The notes under the pieces were generated by a model. The model was not told where the DNA came from, did no database searches, and saw only the letters and a program-made list of their open reading frames with translations. The translations under genes and the position numbers were made by a program. Shown here piece by piece: positions 12,086 to 25,216 of a DNA stretch of 64,000 bases. The stretch covers positions 23,491,883-23,555,882 of the forward strand of contig NC_088789.1 in assembly GCF_949628265.1 (NCBI RefSeq), read 5' to 3'. Source of the stretch: Cloeon dipterum. Lineage: Eukaryota; Arthropoda; Insecta; Ephemeroptera; Baetidae. Every line of letters starts with the position of its first letter. Positions within the stretch are counted from its first letter, which is position 1.

Positions 12086-15000
12086 TCATTGCAGTCCATT
12101 GCTCTGATTGTGGCGGGCGGAGGCGTCGTCGCGAGGCAGCTCCTCGATCTCGGCAGCAGGCTCGTCCTAATTTAAGCACAAAAATATTGTTTTCATTAAT
12201 TCCAAATTGAAAATAAAAATAAAAATAGATAAATAAATCAGGATGATTTTAGGGGAATCAAATCGTCTTTTGCTTTTTAATTTTTGATTAAAAAGAAAAA
12301 TTCTACATTTTTTTAGCCAAAAATGGTGCAGAAAAATAGAGAAAAATTATAAATTATCTTTGCTACATGTCTTTTACACGTGTTTTTTTTTGGGGGGGGG
12401 GGGGATTCAATTACATAAAATGTTTTATATAAAATTATAATTAATTTACGTACTAATATACTCTCTCGACATTTTTTATTTTCTTAATAGACGTAGTTTT
12501 TCTAATCTCATATATTGTTAATTTTTCAAATATTTTATTTTTCGTCGTTTTTCCAATTAAGTTTGAGACTGCAGTTCTAACCCATTTCACTGGTTAAGGG
12601 ATTTTTAACTTATATTAATTTCCTTCATTCTTGTGTGATAAAAAAGCCTTGAAAATCCAAATTTAAAAAAATGCAATTTTTGAAAGGAATTTTGGCGCGT
12701 AATAGAGCTACAAATTGAATCAAAGAACTATAAAACTAATTAATTAGTTTTTCAGGGACTTATAATTTCGTATTAAATTGATATCTCATTTTGAAGCTTA
12801 TTTTTATAAATTTGTTTTGCTAAGAGACATTTTTATAATTGATTTTTACCAAGTCTTGTGCCTCTGCATTGTCGTCCATTCCAGACACATCAGCTGAAGT
12901 TTCCTCTAGACCAGCGCCGTCTTCTGCAGCAGCTGCGCTGGCTGCTACAACCGATCGAGAGAGTTTTTATTATAAAATGTTGATCCCTCTTGTCAAGTAC
13001 TTTTTTTATTCTTGTTTGCTCACCTGTCGTGTAGTTTGTGGCGGAAATCTCATCAACGCCGTTGTCTTCCTCGTAGTTGGCACCGTTCGCTGCTTCTGAG
13101 AATGAAAATCGATTTTTAAACTATAATTTTTGCTCCATATTCATATTTTTGCTCAACCCAAGAATGTGGAATCAGCTACCTAGGTGATTTAAGGGAGCTC
13201 ACAGAGACAAACATAAAGTGAAAATTCGAGTTTAAAAAATAATTCCTCTCTTTGTGTTTTCATTTTCTTGCTGTACTTTGAATTGCATGCAATTTTCTAT
13301 GAATTTCATGATTTGAAATAATATATTAAAAAAGACGGTGCAAGCGACAAGGTCGATAAACTTACTCGTTTCATCAGCAGCTTGCACTGGTGTGCCATTC
13401 TGGTGGCTGGCCTGCAATTTTAGAGGTTTTAAAATTAGACATCCGTTCCAGGAGATTGGCAGTAAACATTTTTAAGTATCAAATAACGCTCTGTTAGTCA
13501 CAGCATTCTCACATTCCTGAGGAGTTAATATACACACATTGTTAATAAAAATCCAGCTGTTAATTTTTGTTATTTCCGGTTATTTCTCATGCCCTGCAGT
13601 CTAAGGAAGAAAATTAGTAAATTGAATAAAACGCTAAAACTATCTATAAAAAATGAAGTTTATTTTATTAAACAATATTTTATCATTTTTTCTTTTTAAG
13701 CCATCCTTTTATTGCGCTGTTAATAAAAATAATTTTAAATAAAATAATTCATTTAAAAATAATCCAAGCTTCAAATCCAACTTTAAAAATGGTATTTAAT
13801 TGTCATGTAGTCAGTAAAGGTTAGATTTTTAGTACCATTTATGGAAATCATAAAAAAATTCTGTCAGCTCACAGCGGCTTGTGCGGCGGCGGCGGCAGCA
13901 GCTTCAGCAGCTATTGCTTCTGGCAGGTTAATTACAGAAAGGGTCATTTTCCCGCTAAGAATCACAGGCGGCGCTTCCTCGTCGAGATCGAAGTCGTCGT
14001 AGTCAAAGTCGGCGGCCGGCGTGGCCTCGCACTCCGAGTCGGCCACCAGGATGCCGTGTCCTCCTTTTATTTCATGGCGTGTCGTGAGAATAATTTAATT
14101 TTGGGGGAAAATTATTGTCCCGTACCTGCCGGGATGTGTCCCTCGACCAGGAAGCCGTGGGACGGGGGCGGAGTGGCGCTCACGGGTCTTTGCAAGGGGG
14201 TGCTACTCCTAGGAGGGGTCATCGAGGTGGGGGTCGTGGGCCGCGAATACCGGTACGCGGGGGACGGCGTGAACTGCTCCAGGGCGTACAGGGGGAAAAT
14301 CGGGGTGATGCTTCGCGGGGGTGTCGACGGGGTCGGCGGGCGGGCCATTTTCTGCCCGTCCTCGCACCTCGCCGTCGTCTCCATCCCGACGACTGTCACC
14401 TTTCCGCCACCTTCCTCCTTTGGGTGTCATAAATAAATTAATGTGATTTTTTAAAATTGCATTAAAGAGGTAAAAACATGTGTATCAAGGGTTTAGTTAA
14501 TTAAAAATTACATATGCCTTCAATTCTTTAGGGGTTGTGAAATTATAATGGACTGAATATTTTTCTTTTGTGTATTCTGATTAATTTTTAGACACCAATT
14601 TGTATAATAATATTTATTTATATTTTTAACGATAAATTTTGAGCAGTTTTATCCTGTTGAGCAACGAATTCATTCGCTAACTGCTGAAGATCTTGGGCAA
14701 AGATTCATGCCAAGTAAAATTCCCAACTGTTAAATTAATTTTGTCGATAAAATTTTAAATTTGCCTGTGAACTTGAAACCACCAAGATTTAACTTGAGAC
14801 GCTCTAACTGAGAGCTAAATCACGTAAAAATTCTGCAAAAACTTAAGAAAATATGATGCATTGTTAGAAAAAAAGAAATTGGTGTCGAAACAATAAATTA
14901 TAAAGTTTAACTTGAACTGTCGTATTTTTCGTCGAGATCCTGATTTAAATTCCCCAGCAACCCTTAGGATCAATTCAGGATGGGCTACGAAATTGAAATA

Positions 15001-18000
15001 TTTTATGGGAAAAACTCTCTCTTTAAAGTTAGAATAAAAAAAACGTTTTTTGGACAAAAAAGTATATTATCAATGAATGAAAAAGGCAAGAATTAAAAAT
15101 TTCCTTTCGAACGTTCACCCATAGGTATCCACTCATAGAGAAAATATACACGCAGAGCTGATCCATTTTTTAAATGTATACTTGCCAAAATTCCTGAAAT
15201 GGAATTAAACTTTCAATAACACCAAATTTCTGGAAGGGAAACAAATATTTCATGTGCACACCCCAATCCAAATTGTTTCACAATAGAATTATTTATTAAA
15301 TCGTATATAAATTAAACCTAGTTGTAATTTAAAAGAATCTACCAACTCACCAAAAGCTGCTGAAGTGGTGTGCTGCTCCTTTCCGGTGCCTGGGCGGCTG
15401 CGGGCGCCTCCTCATCTTTGACGTCTTCCTCCTCGCTGGTCACTTTGGCAATTTCCTCTTCGATCGGCTCCTCGACTATCGGCTCCGCAGACTCTTCAGC
15501 AATCGGCTCCTCCTCTGCCAAAAGTACTTCCTCGACTTTGGTTTCAGCAGCCACGCGTGTCACCTCAGCCTCAAGTTGCTCGAGCTGCGCAGGTTTGATT
15601 ATTTCCTGCTCGACCACCGCCTCTTCTTTGGTCGCCTCGATGTTCTCCTTTTCGATGACCTCTTCTTTTGCTACAATGTCGTCTTTTTCTACAGGGTTTT
15701 CTACAGTCTCTAAATCGTGTGGTTGTTGTTCTTCTTCTCCTTCTTCGTCACCCTGCATCACAAGAGAAGGGGATACTGTTTCAAAAAATGTGTTTCTCAT
15801 TGTTTCTGAATGCGGTGTCTAGTGAAAGGGGTGATTAGATAATAATGCGAAATGATAAATTGAAAAGCAAACTAACAAAGCACATGCGTGGTTATTGGCG
15901 AAAATTTTTGAAAATAAAAAGGTTAAAAAATAAATTAACTCGTCTTAACGGCCATTTTTTGAGAGATTTATAATTTTTCTTGATTTAAAGAATCGATTAT
16001 CCATGCTCGGAGATTTACTCAGGGGAGTGCACCATAAATAGGAAAGTCTTAAGTGTTTTTAGTCGACACCACTGTTCATTTGCGACTTTTTGATACTGAG
16101 AACTGAGGTTCGATTCTGCTGTTGGTGTAAAAGATTTCTTATGACGGGCTGAAATCCAAAATTGGTTCAGATAGTCTCGTTAGAAACCTCGAAGAACCAT
16201 TTTTTTAAAAAAAAATACATTCTCTTTTTTCCGCAGTCGATATGAATTGTAAATGAACGGTGGCGGTATCTATTGGTGGCTCTAAACTCTTAAGAAATTT
16301 CCTAATTGGTGAATTAGATATACAAAAGAGATGCTTTTTATTTAGGTATATTTAGGTTCTTTAAAATGAGACACATTTTGATGCAGAAAAACCGAAACGG
16401 AATGAGTCTAGCGATTTGGACGGATAAATGAATGTAACACAGAGAGAGTATGAATAATAATAATTGAGATCTTTGCTAACCTTAGCAGTATTTAGATTAC
16501 TTTTGGCTTCCGAGGCAAGTAAATGCTGGTCTACCTCGGCTATAAGGCCAGAAATGGCCGTCACAACTACAAAAAACGAATCAGTCAGTCAAAGCGGAGC
16601 CAGATGTGCGAAAACATTGCCAAAAATTTTACAACATATTTATATAATATATATATCAAATCCGGTCTGCTGCTCAGCGTCCGAACTGCAACTGGCGAAG
16701 AGTCATATTTTTAATTAGAAGGGGTAACAAGACGGTGCCACTGCGAGGTTTTAGAAAGGAGAGGACGACGAGGACAACAGAAAAATGGAAAAAACCGTGC
16801 CTTTCGTCTCGGAAAAGGATAAATAAATCTGCATGCGAAACGAAAACTATATAATAAACCACAAAACACAAAGGAAAATGAGGAAAACAAATTTAAACTA
16901 AAATTTAAAAAAAGACGGATGTATATTAAGGCCAAATTAGAGTTTTCGGATATCCGCCCTTGCCGTCGCTGCATTTTCGGCGAGCGGCAAAGGTGTGCGG
17001 AGGGTACGCGGAGCACAGGAGCCCTAACCTGTCGTGGCACTGTCTTGAGGAGGGACGAAGAAGGTCTGCTCGGCTCAACAGCGGTCTCGATTTGTGCCAC
17101 AATCCGCTCCATCGCGGCCTCCGTCTCCTCCAGGCGCTTCCTCAGCTGGTCAAAATCACTGTCCTCTGCAACAGTTATTTCGTCCACAAACCCGAACCGA
17201 CAGAAGACACAAAATATCTCATGTTTGCCCCTTGTGTCGAATTTCCTACTATGCATATATTTTGTGACAACGTGATAAAAAGCACAGAGAATGGAAAAAT
17301 ACTCACTGGTGTCATGCTCGCTCCATCCTTGAATGCGGCATTTAGGAAATTAATTAGCGTGTATTTCCCAAATATTTAATTTAAAGTGTCGCATGTTTTT
17401 TGCGGTTCCTTGCAGTAGAAAAATTCCTCAAAAAGTCGTCTTTTGCATTGGGCTATTCAAATTGTATGAATTTAGAGTTTGTTTAATTTATTCGTTTTTA
17501 TTTTGAAAATAGCAAATATTTGTTCTATAAATATATGTTTGAAGTGTGATTTGGAATATTTATCATAGCTCAAAACATTTTCAATGCCTAAAAATATTGT
17601 CAAATTTGTTTTCTTCCACGCCCTGAGGATTCTTTTAAATTCGTTTTTTTGCTTCCTCATGAAATTCTATAAACATCAAATTCACACCAGACTTTTAAGA
17701 GGTTTAATTATTGCAGAATATATTTGCCTTGAAGGTAAAAAATATAAATTATAATTTTCTAAATAAATAAACTAGCAATTTACCAAGAGAAACAAATGAT
17801 TAAATTGGTAAATAAATTATTAATCTTTTTTCTGCTGAACAAATTTTGAATGGGCGGAATTTTTGATATTTTTTAAGCTAACATATATTTGGACTAAAAG
17901 TTTGAGGTAATTATTGAAAAATTCAGTCTGCAAAGAACCGAAATAATTCACATTTGATGAAAATTCGAGTTTGTGTATATTCTTAAAATATACGGTTTTT

Positions 18001-21000
18001 GAAAATCCCGATAATTTTAGAGTAATTCCCCTCTCACCTAACTTGCTGGAAGACTTGGGCGGCGAAGCGCCTCGGAAACCACCGTTGGCGGCGGGGGTGG
18101 CTCCGTTGGTGGTGGGGGCGGCTCCGTTTGCAACTTGCTCGGGCTCTGGCGCCGGAGCAGCTGGCGCCGGGGGCGCAGGAGCGGGGATGGGGGCGGCTGC
18201 CGGCTTGGCCACCGGCTCCGGAGACGGCCGCTTCACCTCCCTTGGTGGAGCGACGCGGTGGCCTCGGGAGGGGTAGTCTTCCATGCCGTTGGCGCCGAAC
18301 ATCATCCTTCTGATCTCAGGGTCCATTCCGAAGTCTGCGTTCTTGTTGCGGTCATCTTGTCTCTTGAACAAGACCTGCAAAAGCGGAAATGGAATTTTCA
18401 AGAGGAGTTCAATGTGAACATTCAGTTTAATTATTGCACACCAAAAATGGGAATTTACAGAATTTATTAAACTATTTGAATTTATTTTTAATTATTTAAA
18501 CAAAGGAATTCGTTTTAAAAATTAATTTCCTGGGAGGGAATTTGAATTAATTTAAAAAATTGACTCTTGCTTCAACGTGAGTTGGAATTACCGGCAATCA
18601 TTTTGTAAATAAGTGGAGAAAATTTATATTTTTTATTTGAATCTAAACAATAAATATTTTGCTGGATCTAAAATGGAGCTGCAAATGCGATTGCTTAAAA
18701 TTATATCATCTTATAACCATAGATTAATCCTTTGAATTTATTTTATAAAACGAAAAACCAAAATAAAGGTGAGAATCGAATTAAACATGAAAAATGAAAT
18801 GTTTCAAACCTTCATAATGGTGTAGACGAAGAAGACGACGATGCCGACGGTGTAGAGCGGCATGACGATGCCCATGGTGCCGCTGCCTTTGGGGGCTGGA
18901 ACCACGTGACCGGCGCCTCCCATCGGGGGCCGCATACCTGGCATCGGGTATCCAGGCTAGAAAAAAATAAGTGCAGTGTCAGGCTGGCGTGTTTAAATTT
19001 ACTTTCGTGGAAAGTGCGCGATTCAGCCGTTAGATTGGGTATTTCTGGCAGCGATTGCGCGCCTTAGCTGCTTTGATAGCGCTGCGTGCGTAATAAAATA
19101 TGCGCTCTCTTGGCAGCAGCTTTGGTTTTAACAGCAGCGTCGAGTCAACTCGGCCAACTACTCTATCAGCGGCCGAGATTTCTCGCATTTTCGACTGCTG
19201 GAAGATCATAAAAGTGCTGCAACTAACTGATGGATTAGCTCTCTGCAGCTGGTCCGAAAATTCACTCTTTATCGCAGTCTGTTATAGAATCTGATTTTTC
19301 TATTTTAGGCAGCAAGATTTTGAGAGAATAATGTGATTAATTCATATTTGAATCGTAAAACCATAAAAATTATTAAATTTAGGTAGCTAGAGGATTGTTA
19401 AAATATTTTAATTTCTCTAAGAGAGTGCAGAGGGTTACCAATTTTAATAAAGATATTTTTTTCTTTGTCAGAAGAAATTTAATGCAGCTTACTCGGTGTT
19501 TTTTATTTCTACAAATTTTCTGCTTTACTACTTTCGGATATATACTGGTCATCCTCAGCCCTCAGATGGGATAGGAAGCTCATGAATTATAGGGCTGCAA
19601 CCAGAAGCCGAAGGTAGAGCGTGACATGTCCACAGAAATTCGGAAAAATAAACAGCTCGCTCCATACCGAGGATACTGCAATTAATTTGTTTCTGAAAAT
19701 TATGACATTCTTGCATGCTGCTGCCTTCGTCGATATCTACTAATTGAAAGAATCTTTTTTATGTCGATCAGATTTATTTTTGGCGGCTTTATATTATTTA
19801 TTTAAACCGTCAATACAAGCCCTTCTGGTTCTTTCGTATTAAATTTTAAGGAAAGTTATACCTGGATCAAAATTAGTGAATTTGGCGAACAGTCCGCATA
19901 TATTTTTAATATTATTTTAGACGTTTATTTATTAATTTTCAGTTATTTGAGGTGGTTCAAGCTTAAAAAAATGTAATTAGCAGGTTCATGGTCATTTATT
20001 GTAAAATATTTAAACACACCTCCCGCGAGAAAGGGCAAAATTGAAACATTAGCATCATATAAATGTTGAGACTTAGAGTTGTTAAATTTTTAAAAGTGCG
20101 CCATATAATTAAAATGGCTAAAATTTCATTCCTTTATTTCCACTTGTGCTTTTTTATCAGAGGAATACCAAAAAATTGCAATTTCCATACTGACGAAATA
20201 AAAACATCAAACCAGCAGCATTTTTGGAAATCGTTTCTCTGCGTAGAGCTACAAATTGAAATTTAACGCTTGAATGGCAGCCATAATTAAAAGACGAGCA
20301 AATTCCGCTCCGTTTTAATCACAGCCTGACGAGCAATTAAGCGCTAATTAGCATGCTTCGTGGGGATGAAGGGGGGCAGGAGCAGGGTGCTATGGTAGCT
20401 ATAGGATAACTCTTTTTTCATGGACCATCATCTGCTGTGACGCAACTTTGTCTGTGTCGCGCGCGCGGCTCTGATTCCACTGGCGACGTGAAGCGAGGAC
20501 CGCGCGTCCCAAGTCGGCACACTGCGAATAGCGCGTTCTGCCTCTGCTGTGTCCACTCAGTCGAGATGCTAATATTAGCGCGTGACCGAAATAATCCACG
20601 CGGGCGGTTCTAGCCTAGCGCTGCAAACGTTGGCTCATCGCGCACTTTAATTTCATAAGTGCGAAACTGACTGACTTTCGACGATCGCGGCTCGCCCCGC
20701 GGCCACGCACGCTGTCAGCATCTCAATTCCAGAATGATGCCATAAAATATGCGATTCAACATCTCGAGAGCAGCAGGCGCCCGCCGCAGTTAATTTCGCC
20801 CCACGGATTGCGCACCACCGCCAATTTTTAGGTGCGAAAAGCCGGGTTTTCGCGCCCAAGGTCGAATGTTTGCGCGTAAGACTCTCAAACGAGAGTGAGA
20901 TGCATGCTGTAGAACGCGGTGCGAGCGTGAAGGTTAGACAAACACACATTCACGGTGGAGCTGTCTAGCTGAGACATAATATTTTGGGCTTCACCGACCA

Positions 21001-24000
21001 CCGCGTCCCAAGTAATCTGTTGACGGCATCAATTTGAAAAAGCAGCAGCGCCGGAGGCGATGTGCTAACGGCTGGAATCCTCACAACTGCGTTTAAATCC
21101 TTCCCACGTGAGATGCAATATCGGAAATAAACACCGCACTTGCTGCATATATGACTTTTAACACAAATTTAAACGAGAATGTTCTCATGGCCCAAAATAC
21201 TCGCAATTCTGAGCAAAAATGACAGGAAAACCGCAAATGGGTCGGTTTTGGCTGCGTTCTTTCGAATCTGCGAGAGGAAAGCCTACTCAATTCTTATATT
21301 TTTTCTCTTTTCTCCCTTCCTTTGGGGATGATTTTTTACCTTCCAATTTTAATTTTTCCTACAAAAGGAAATTATCTCAAAAGGGTGGTCAGAAGCTAGC
21401 TCATTGAATTAATTTATCATTTCTTGGTGGAAAATAGAAGATAACCATTTGAAATTTTTTAATTCAGCTGTTTTATCGAGCTTTAGGAGCTTATAAATGG
21501 TGCAATTCCGATTTGTTTTAACCGTGAATCCGTTAAAAATCGATTTTTGATATCCTATGTAAACTATTTGACGAGACTGATCAATTAATTAGATTTTTAA
21601 ACATTCCAGAACAGTCCTTAAGATTCTTCATTTGGTCCAGGTGCTTAAATAAAAGCACAAAGTAAGCTCAAAATTTTGATTTAACTGGCAGGAGAGCAAA
21701 CTTCAATTTTTTCTTACGTATAAACAATAAATTTTCACATTTTGTATATTATCCAGGTTTGAAAATTTTTTTAATGTTTTATTTGCTCCAAGTTACTTTA
21801 AAGTAACAGTCAAGTGGGTTTTTTGTTGTAAAAAATCTCCCACCAATTGATTTGTCTCGTCAAGGGGAATTCGTTTCTCATAAATCATTACGATCCATCA
21901 ATTGAAGTTTTCCTAAAAAAATCCAGACCGTAGTATGAAAAATTTTTGATTGTTGGTTCATGTTTTTATCTCAACTTTGCATACATTTAATGTAGTAAAT
22001 TTGAATGTTAGGAGCACGAGGATCGTGATGTTTCCTTCGAATAATAATAAAAAATACTACTCACCCGTGGTCCAGATCCATCCATGCCTGTCGCCGAAGC
22101 TACAGTAATTGGTCGTGGAGGAATCGCACGCCCCTTTTCTCGCAAAGCCGGATGCAGCATTTCAGGGTGGAGATGCGCAGGTCTCTCAGGTCGTAAATGT
22201 CCTAAAAAAATCAAGAAAATAAAAAGTTAGTAAAAAGCACACAATATCGAGATTAAAGAACACAGAAAAATATTAAAAATTAAAATTAGTTTTGGAGAAC
22301 ACACAACACACGCTGTTATAATTTTTTTGCTGTTAGTCCTGGTCGTGCACACACGTTTTCGTCTTCCTTACTGGCAGTGATGGTCTTATCCTTGAAGTAC
22401 CTCTCAGGGAAGTAGCGCATCCGACGCGGCGTTCCAATCAAGCTGAGCTGCACGCCGAAGTTCTGCTTGAGACATTCCGAGTTGTTGAACGACCTGATCT
22501 CGTCCAGAATCTGCTTGTAGCTCTTGGTCAAGCCCGTCTGGTCTTTGATCACGGCCGTGATGTCCAGCCCGCACGCCGAAAGAACCTCGTCCCTGCACTT
22601 TTCCACCGATTTCTTCGACAGGTGCAGTTGCTCGTTCGTCGTTATCTGGTTTTCGTGCAGGATGTCGCCGCACATGGCTGTCAGAACTTTGATGGCCGTC
22701 ACGTCCGATACGAATATTACGTCGCAGCAGTTGGCTATTCGGCAGGAAAAATAAAATTATAATAGGGAGAAACGCGTAAAAATGATTAATTTGTGGTTTG
22801 AATTTTTGTGCGGCTGTTGAAGTTTTTATTCTTTAAATAGGCAATTTCAGTATATTTTTGTGGCTTGAGCTTTATAAATAAAATGACTGATATTTTCCAA
22901 CCCCTATTAAAAATTATAAATTTTGATGATCTTTACTGATATTAAAAATACACCCTTGTAATTTTGTGTGAGTTTTGGGACGATTTTAGACCTTTTTGCG
23001 CATTTTTGCGATTACAAATTTAGCTTGGAGTTTATTAAAGAGTACATATGTGGAACCTTTTAGTTAATAAGGGGTGATAAATACGCGTTAAATAGTGTGC
23101 AATTTTTGCTATCCTGAAGCTTAAAACCCATAATTTAGCGCTGAAAATATTTGCAAAAATTTTAAAATCTGTGTTTTTTTAGTTTCAAATGTATATTTTT
23201 TTTGGAAAAACAATTGAAAAATACTTTAACAAAAATTCATAAGTGTCTTGAAACTATTTTTAAAGCGATTTTCAGATATCCAAAGTTTGTGATGATTTTA
23301 AAAATTACTATAAACGTCCAAAATAAACGTCCAAAATTTCAGAAAATGACAATAGCTTTTGACCTTGATCAATAAACTAAAATTTGGTGTTTTTTCGATC
23401 AGGCTTGACGAGAGAAACCCAATGCACACTTCATTGTGTAAATTGGACCACGAGGAGATGAGATATAGTGTTCCTAAGTTTTAAAAAAATGGTCAATTAA
23501 ATCCACAAAAAAATCGACGGAGCATTTTATCTAAGATTTTTTACTGCTGCAAAAATTCGTTTGTTGTTCTTCAAATCTGCAAATATTGTCCGTGTGTTCT
23601 ACTTAAATACAAGTAAAAAAAAATCTGCAAAATCTGTATGCATACTTTTCACCGTAAGCAGCGAAAAAAAGCTAAATGTGTATTTTTATATCTCTTCTTC
23701 TTCTTATTTTAAATGGACAGTAGCAGGATTTTAATTGAAACAAGGTCAAAACAGTGCTAGCTGTCGTTAGCGTCAAACAATTTTGATTTTTCTTCAAGAA
23801 ATTAAAAATATCGATCCTCCCCCAGCCTTTACTTATTTCTCGTTACAACTTTAATATCAAGCTGAATTTTTATCGTTCACGCATGCTCCTGCTCCACTGG
23901 CATTGTCCTTTCTCAGCATTTTCATTGATCTCATCCAAACAGCGGGTGACAGCAAAATTGAACAAGCGCCGGCACGACGAGAACCAATTTCGCCTCTCGA

Positions 24001-25216
24001 CTGGTTCATCCTGGATCGATAGAGTGCTGCAACCTGCCCGACCGGCACGTCGAGAGGGAAGTCTATTGCTTATTCACGAGCGAAAATCTCAAATCTCATG
24101 CGCGTCTCTCTCTCGCGCCTTGTTTTTCAACACGAGCCCAACCTTGATCATTATTAAACGAGTTTGCTCTTATGTATTGTTACGCCGGAACAAAAGAAAT
24201 CCGCGCTTTTGTGCTCTGCAACGCACTAACTCTCGTCCGTCCGAAAGTTCACGAGATTGATGGTCTTGGGCAACTTTCGACGAGACGCGCGGCCTGCTTT
24301 AATTGTCCGCTGAGAAAAATTTGCTTTCTAGAGGTGTGTGCCAACGTTTATTTATGGCGTTATGAATATGCACGCGAGAAGCCTGGTTTTATGTCACGGC
24401 ACGAAATGTCAGCTGAATATATTATCTTTTGGGCATTTTAAATTCAAATTCCAAACCGTGATTAGCACAATGTAAACTGTGTGAATCAGTGCTCTAAAAA
24501 AAGGTTTTGTAAAGCGATTTGGACCGATGACAAGATGAGCTTTCGGAGAATTGCAACCGTTTGCCTAGTGATAAATACTTTTAAAGGACTGTGCGTGTCA
24601 AAAAATCATGATTTTCACGTGACTCTAAAAATTCTGTTGTGCTGTTGGAATCTTTTGAATCGACCGTCAAGCGCTGGATAAAGAGAGGCTAACACAGTGA
24701 CGTCATCGCCGCTCAGGGTGGCCAAGATAAGGATCCGTCAAATACGTATTTACAATGATTGTTGGATATTTCTTTGTTTTAAATTAAACAATTCATCAAC
24801 AGAATGGTGCGTCCTGAACACTAATGACGTCACAATCATAGGTTTAAATACAAAATATTGAAAAAGGTTCACCTTTAGGTGTTCTTGAATGCTCTCTTTG
24901 TCTAGCAACACGGCAGCCGATTTAAAAAAAATAAATCTGCATATTGATTTTCATCGAATTAATTTTGTTCAACACACACATGTCCTTTAAGAATATAAAA
25001 TGATTTTTAAATAAATAAAATAATTCTAAACATCATGAAATAATTTTAATCACCTTGATTGTCGAGGGGTGAGTCCTGTTGTTGACCTGCGTGGGCACCG
25101 CCGGTGCTGAGCGAGGTCAACAGCATGGGGTAGAAGATCTTAGGCCAGAGGATCGCGAAGCACCCGACCACGATGGCCAGGATGAAGACGGTCTTGGCCG
25201 TGCCAAACTCGGCCAT
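12086..25216 (-). CDS. RIC3: RIC-3: chaperone for nicotinic acetylcholine receptors (about 699 aa, 13 coding exons in the main model)
   Basis: RIC-3 is an ER membrane chaperone for assembly of nicotinic acetylcholine receptors. Exons (-) are 25216-25054, 22201-22065, 18956-18810, 18374-18038, 17165-17029 (or 16539-16481), 15752-15351, 14417-14126, 14063-13873, 13411-13366, 13095-13024, 12944-12850 and 12166-12086 (TGA). Phases agree throughout. The product starts MAEFGTAKTVFILAIVVGC, with TM1 at about 9-31. It carries the family signature HLRPERPAHLHPEMLHPAL, a Gly/Pro linker, and TM2 (MGIVMPLYTVGIVVFFVYT) at about 126-146, then VLFKRQDDRNKNADFGMDPE. A Pro/Ala-rich stretch and a coiled coil (QLRKRLEETEAAMERIVAQI) follow. 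The C-terminus is long, with an acidic exon (15752-15351), a Thr-Pro-rich exon (TPSTPPRSITPIFPLYALEQ) and several short exons. Identity is firm. The order of the short 3' exons is inferred from phase, and several are probably alternative. Confidence 0.88.
12383..12404. repeat. T9-G13 homopolymer junction
   Basis: Nine T are followed directly by thirteen G in the RIC-3 intron between 12167 and 12849. Run length is prone to sequencing and assembly error. Confidence 0.8.
16055..16200. repeat. Dispersed repeat copy, related to 51636-51790
   Basis: The stretch contains GACGGGCTGAAATCCAAAAT followed by GGTTCAGATA and AGAAAC. The copy near 51740 has GACGTTCTGAAATCCAAAAT, GCTCAGCTA and AGAAAC at the same spacing. 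ATTCTGC and TTTTAG...AC...GTTC blocks upstream also agree in order. This indicates a diverged interspersed element in introns of two genes. Confidence 0.4.
16481..16539 (-). CDS. RIC3: Alternative RIC-3 exon, alternative to 17029-17165
   Basis: The 59-nt open segment is preceded by TTATAG at 16541-16540 and followed by the donor AAG|GTTAGC. It encodes AEVDQHLLASEAKSNLNTAK. It enters in phase 1 (after the exon ending at 18038) and leaves in phase 0 (into the acidic exon at 15752). Exon 17165-17029 has exactly the same in and out phases. Using both in one mRNA breaks the frame unless an alternative acceptor 5 nt in (exon from 16534) is chosen. The simplest reading is a mutually exclusive pair; both encode an (E)-x-D-(F)-D-Q-like start. 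Confidence 0.45.
18957..22064 (-). other. RIC-3 intron with a GC-rich island at about 20330-21060
   Basis: The 3.1-kb intron is mostly AT-rich without supportable exons. About 730 bp near 20330-21060 is markedly GC- and CpG-rich, with GCGCGCGC at 20460, and could be an internal promoter or enhancer. Open frames there are composition shadows. Confidence 0.3.
22372..22734 (-). CDS. Orphan in-frame cassette exon (or alternative terminal exon) in RIC-3 intron 1
   Basis: The segment is open on the minus strand with a plausible acceptor (CCGAATAG|CC) at 22735 and a strong donor (GCCA|GTAAGG) after 22372. It is 363 nt (121 codons), phase 1 in and phase 1 out, exactly matching the junction between RIC-3 exons 25216-25054 and 22201-22065. 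It encodes a Cys-containing sequence with NCCDVIFVSD, KVLTAMCGDILHEN, EKCRDEVLSACGLD and RYFPERYFKDKT. If the donor is not used, the frame reads on to a TAA at 22316, giving a truncated RIC-3 with one membrane span. I recognise no family. It could instead belong to a separate nested gene whose other exons I cannot see. Confidence 0.5.
22735..25053 (-). other. Remainder of RIC-3 intron 1
   Basis: The intron is mostly AT-rich. At 23860-24300 there is a GC-richer stretch with CTCTCTCTCGCGCC (GAGA-like) that may be regulatory. Open frames there lack matched splice phases. Confidence 0.3.

Noticed and set aside
13879-14436. 185-codon open frame on +
   Set aside because: It spans two RIC-3 exons and the intron between them on the opposite strand; no ATG or splice logic.
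15370-15822. Ser-rich open frame on + opposite the acidic RIC-3 exon
   Set aside because: The sense minus-strand exon has matched splice sites and phase; the + frame is its complement (GAG/GAA to CTC/TTC).
16108-16117. GGTTCGATTC resembling a tRNA B box
   Set aside because: No A box or cloverleaf is present at the right distance.
23857-24060. Minus-strand stretch containing CLDEINENAEKGQCQW, considered as another RIC-3 intron 1 exon
   Set aside because: A possible acceptor exists, but no donor gives a phase that fits either neighbouring exon.
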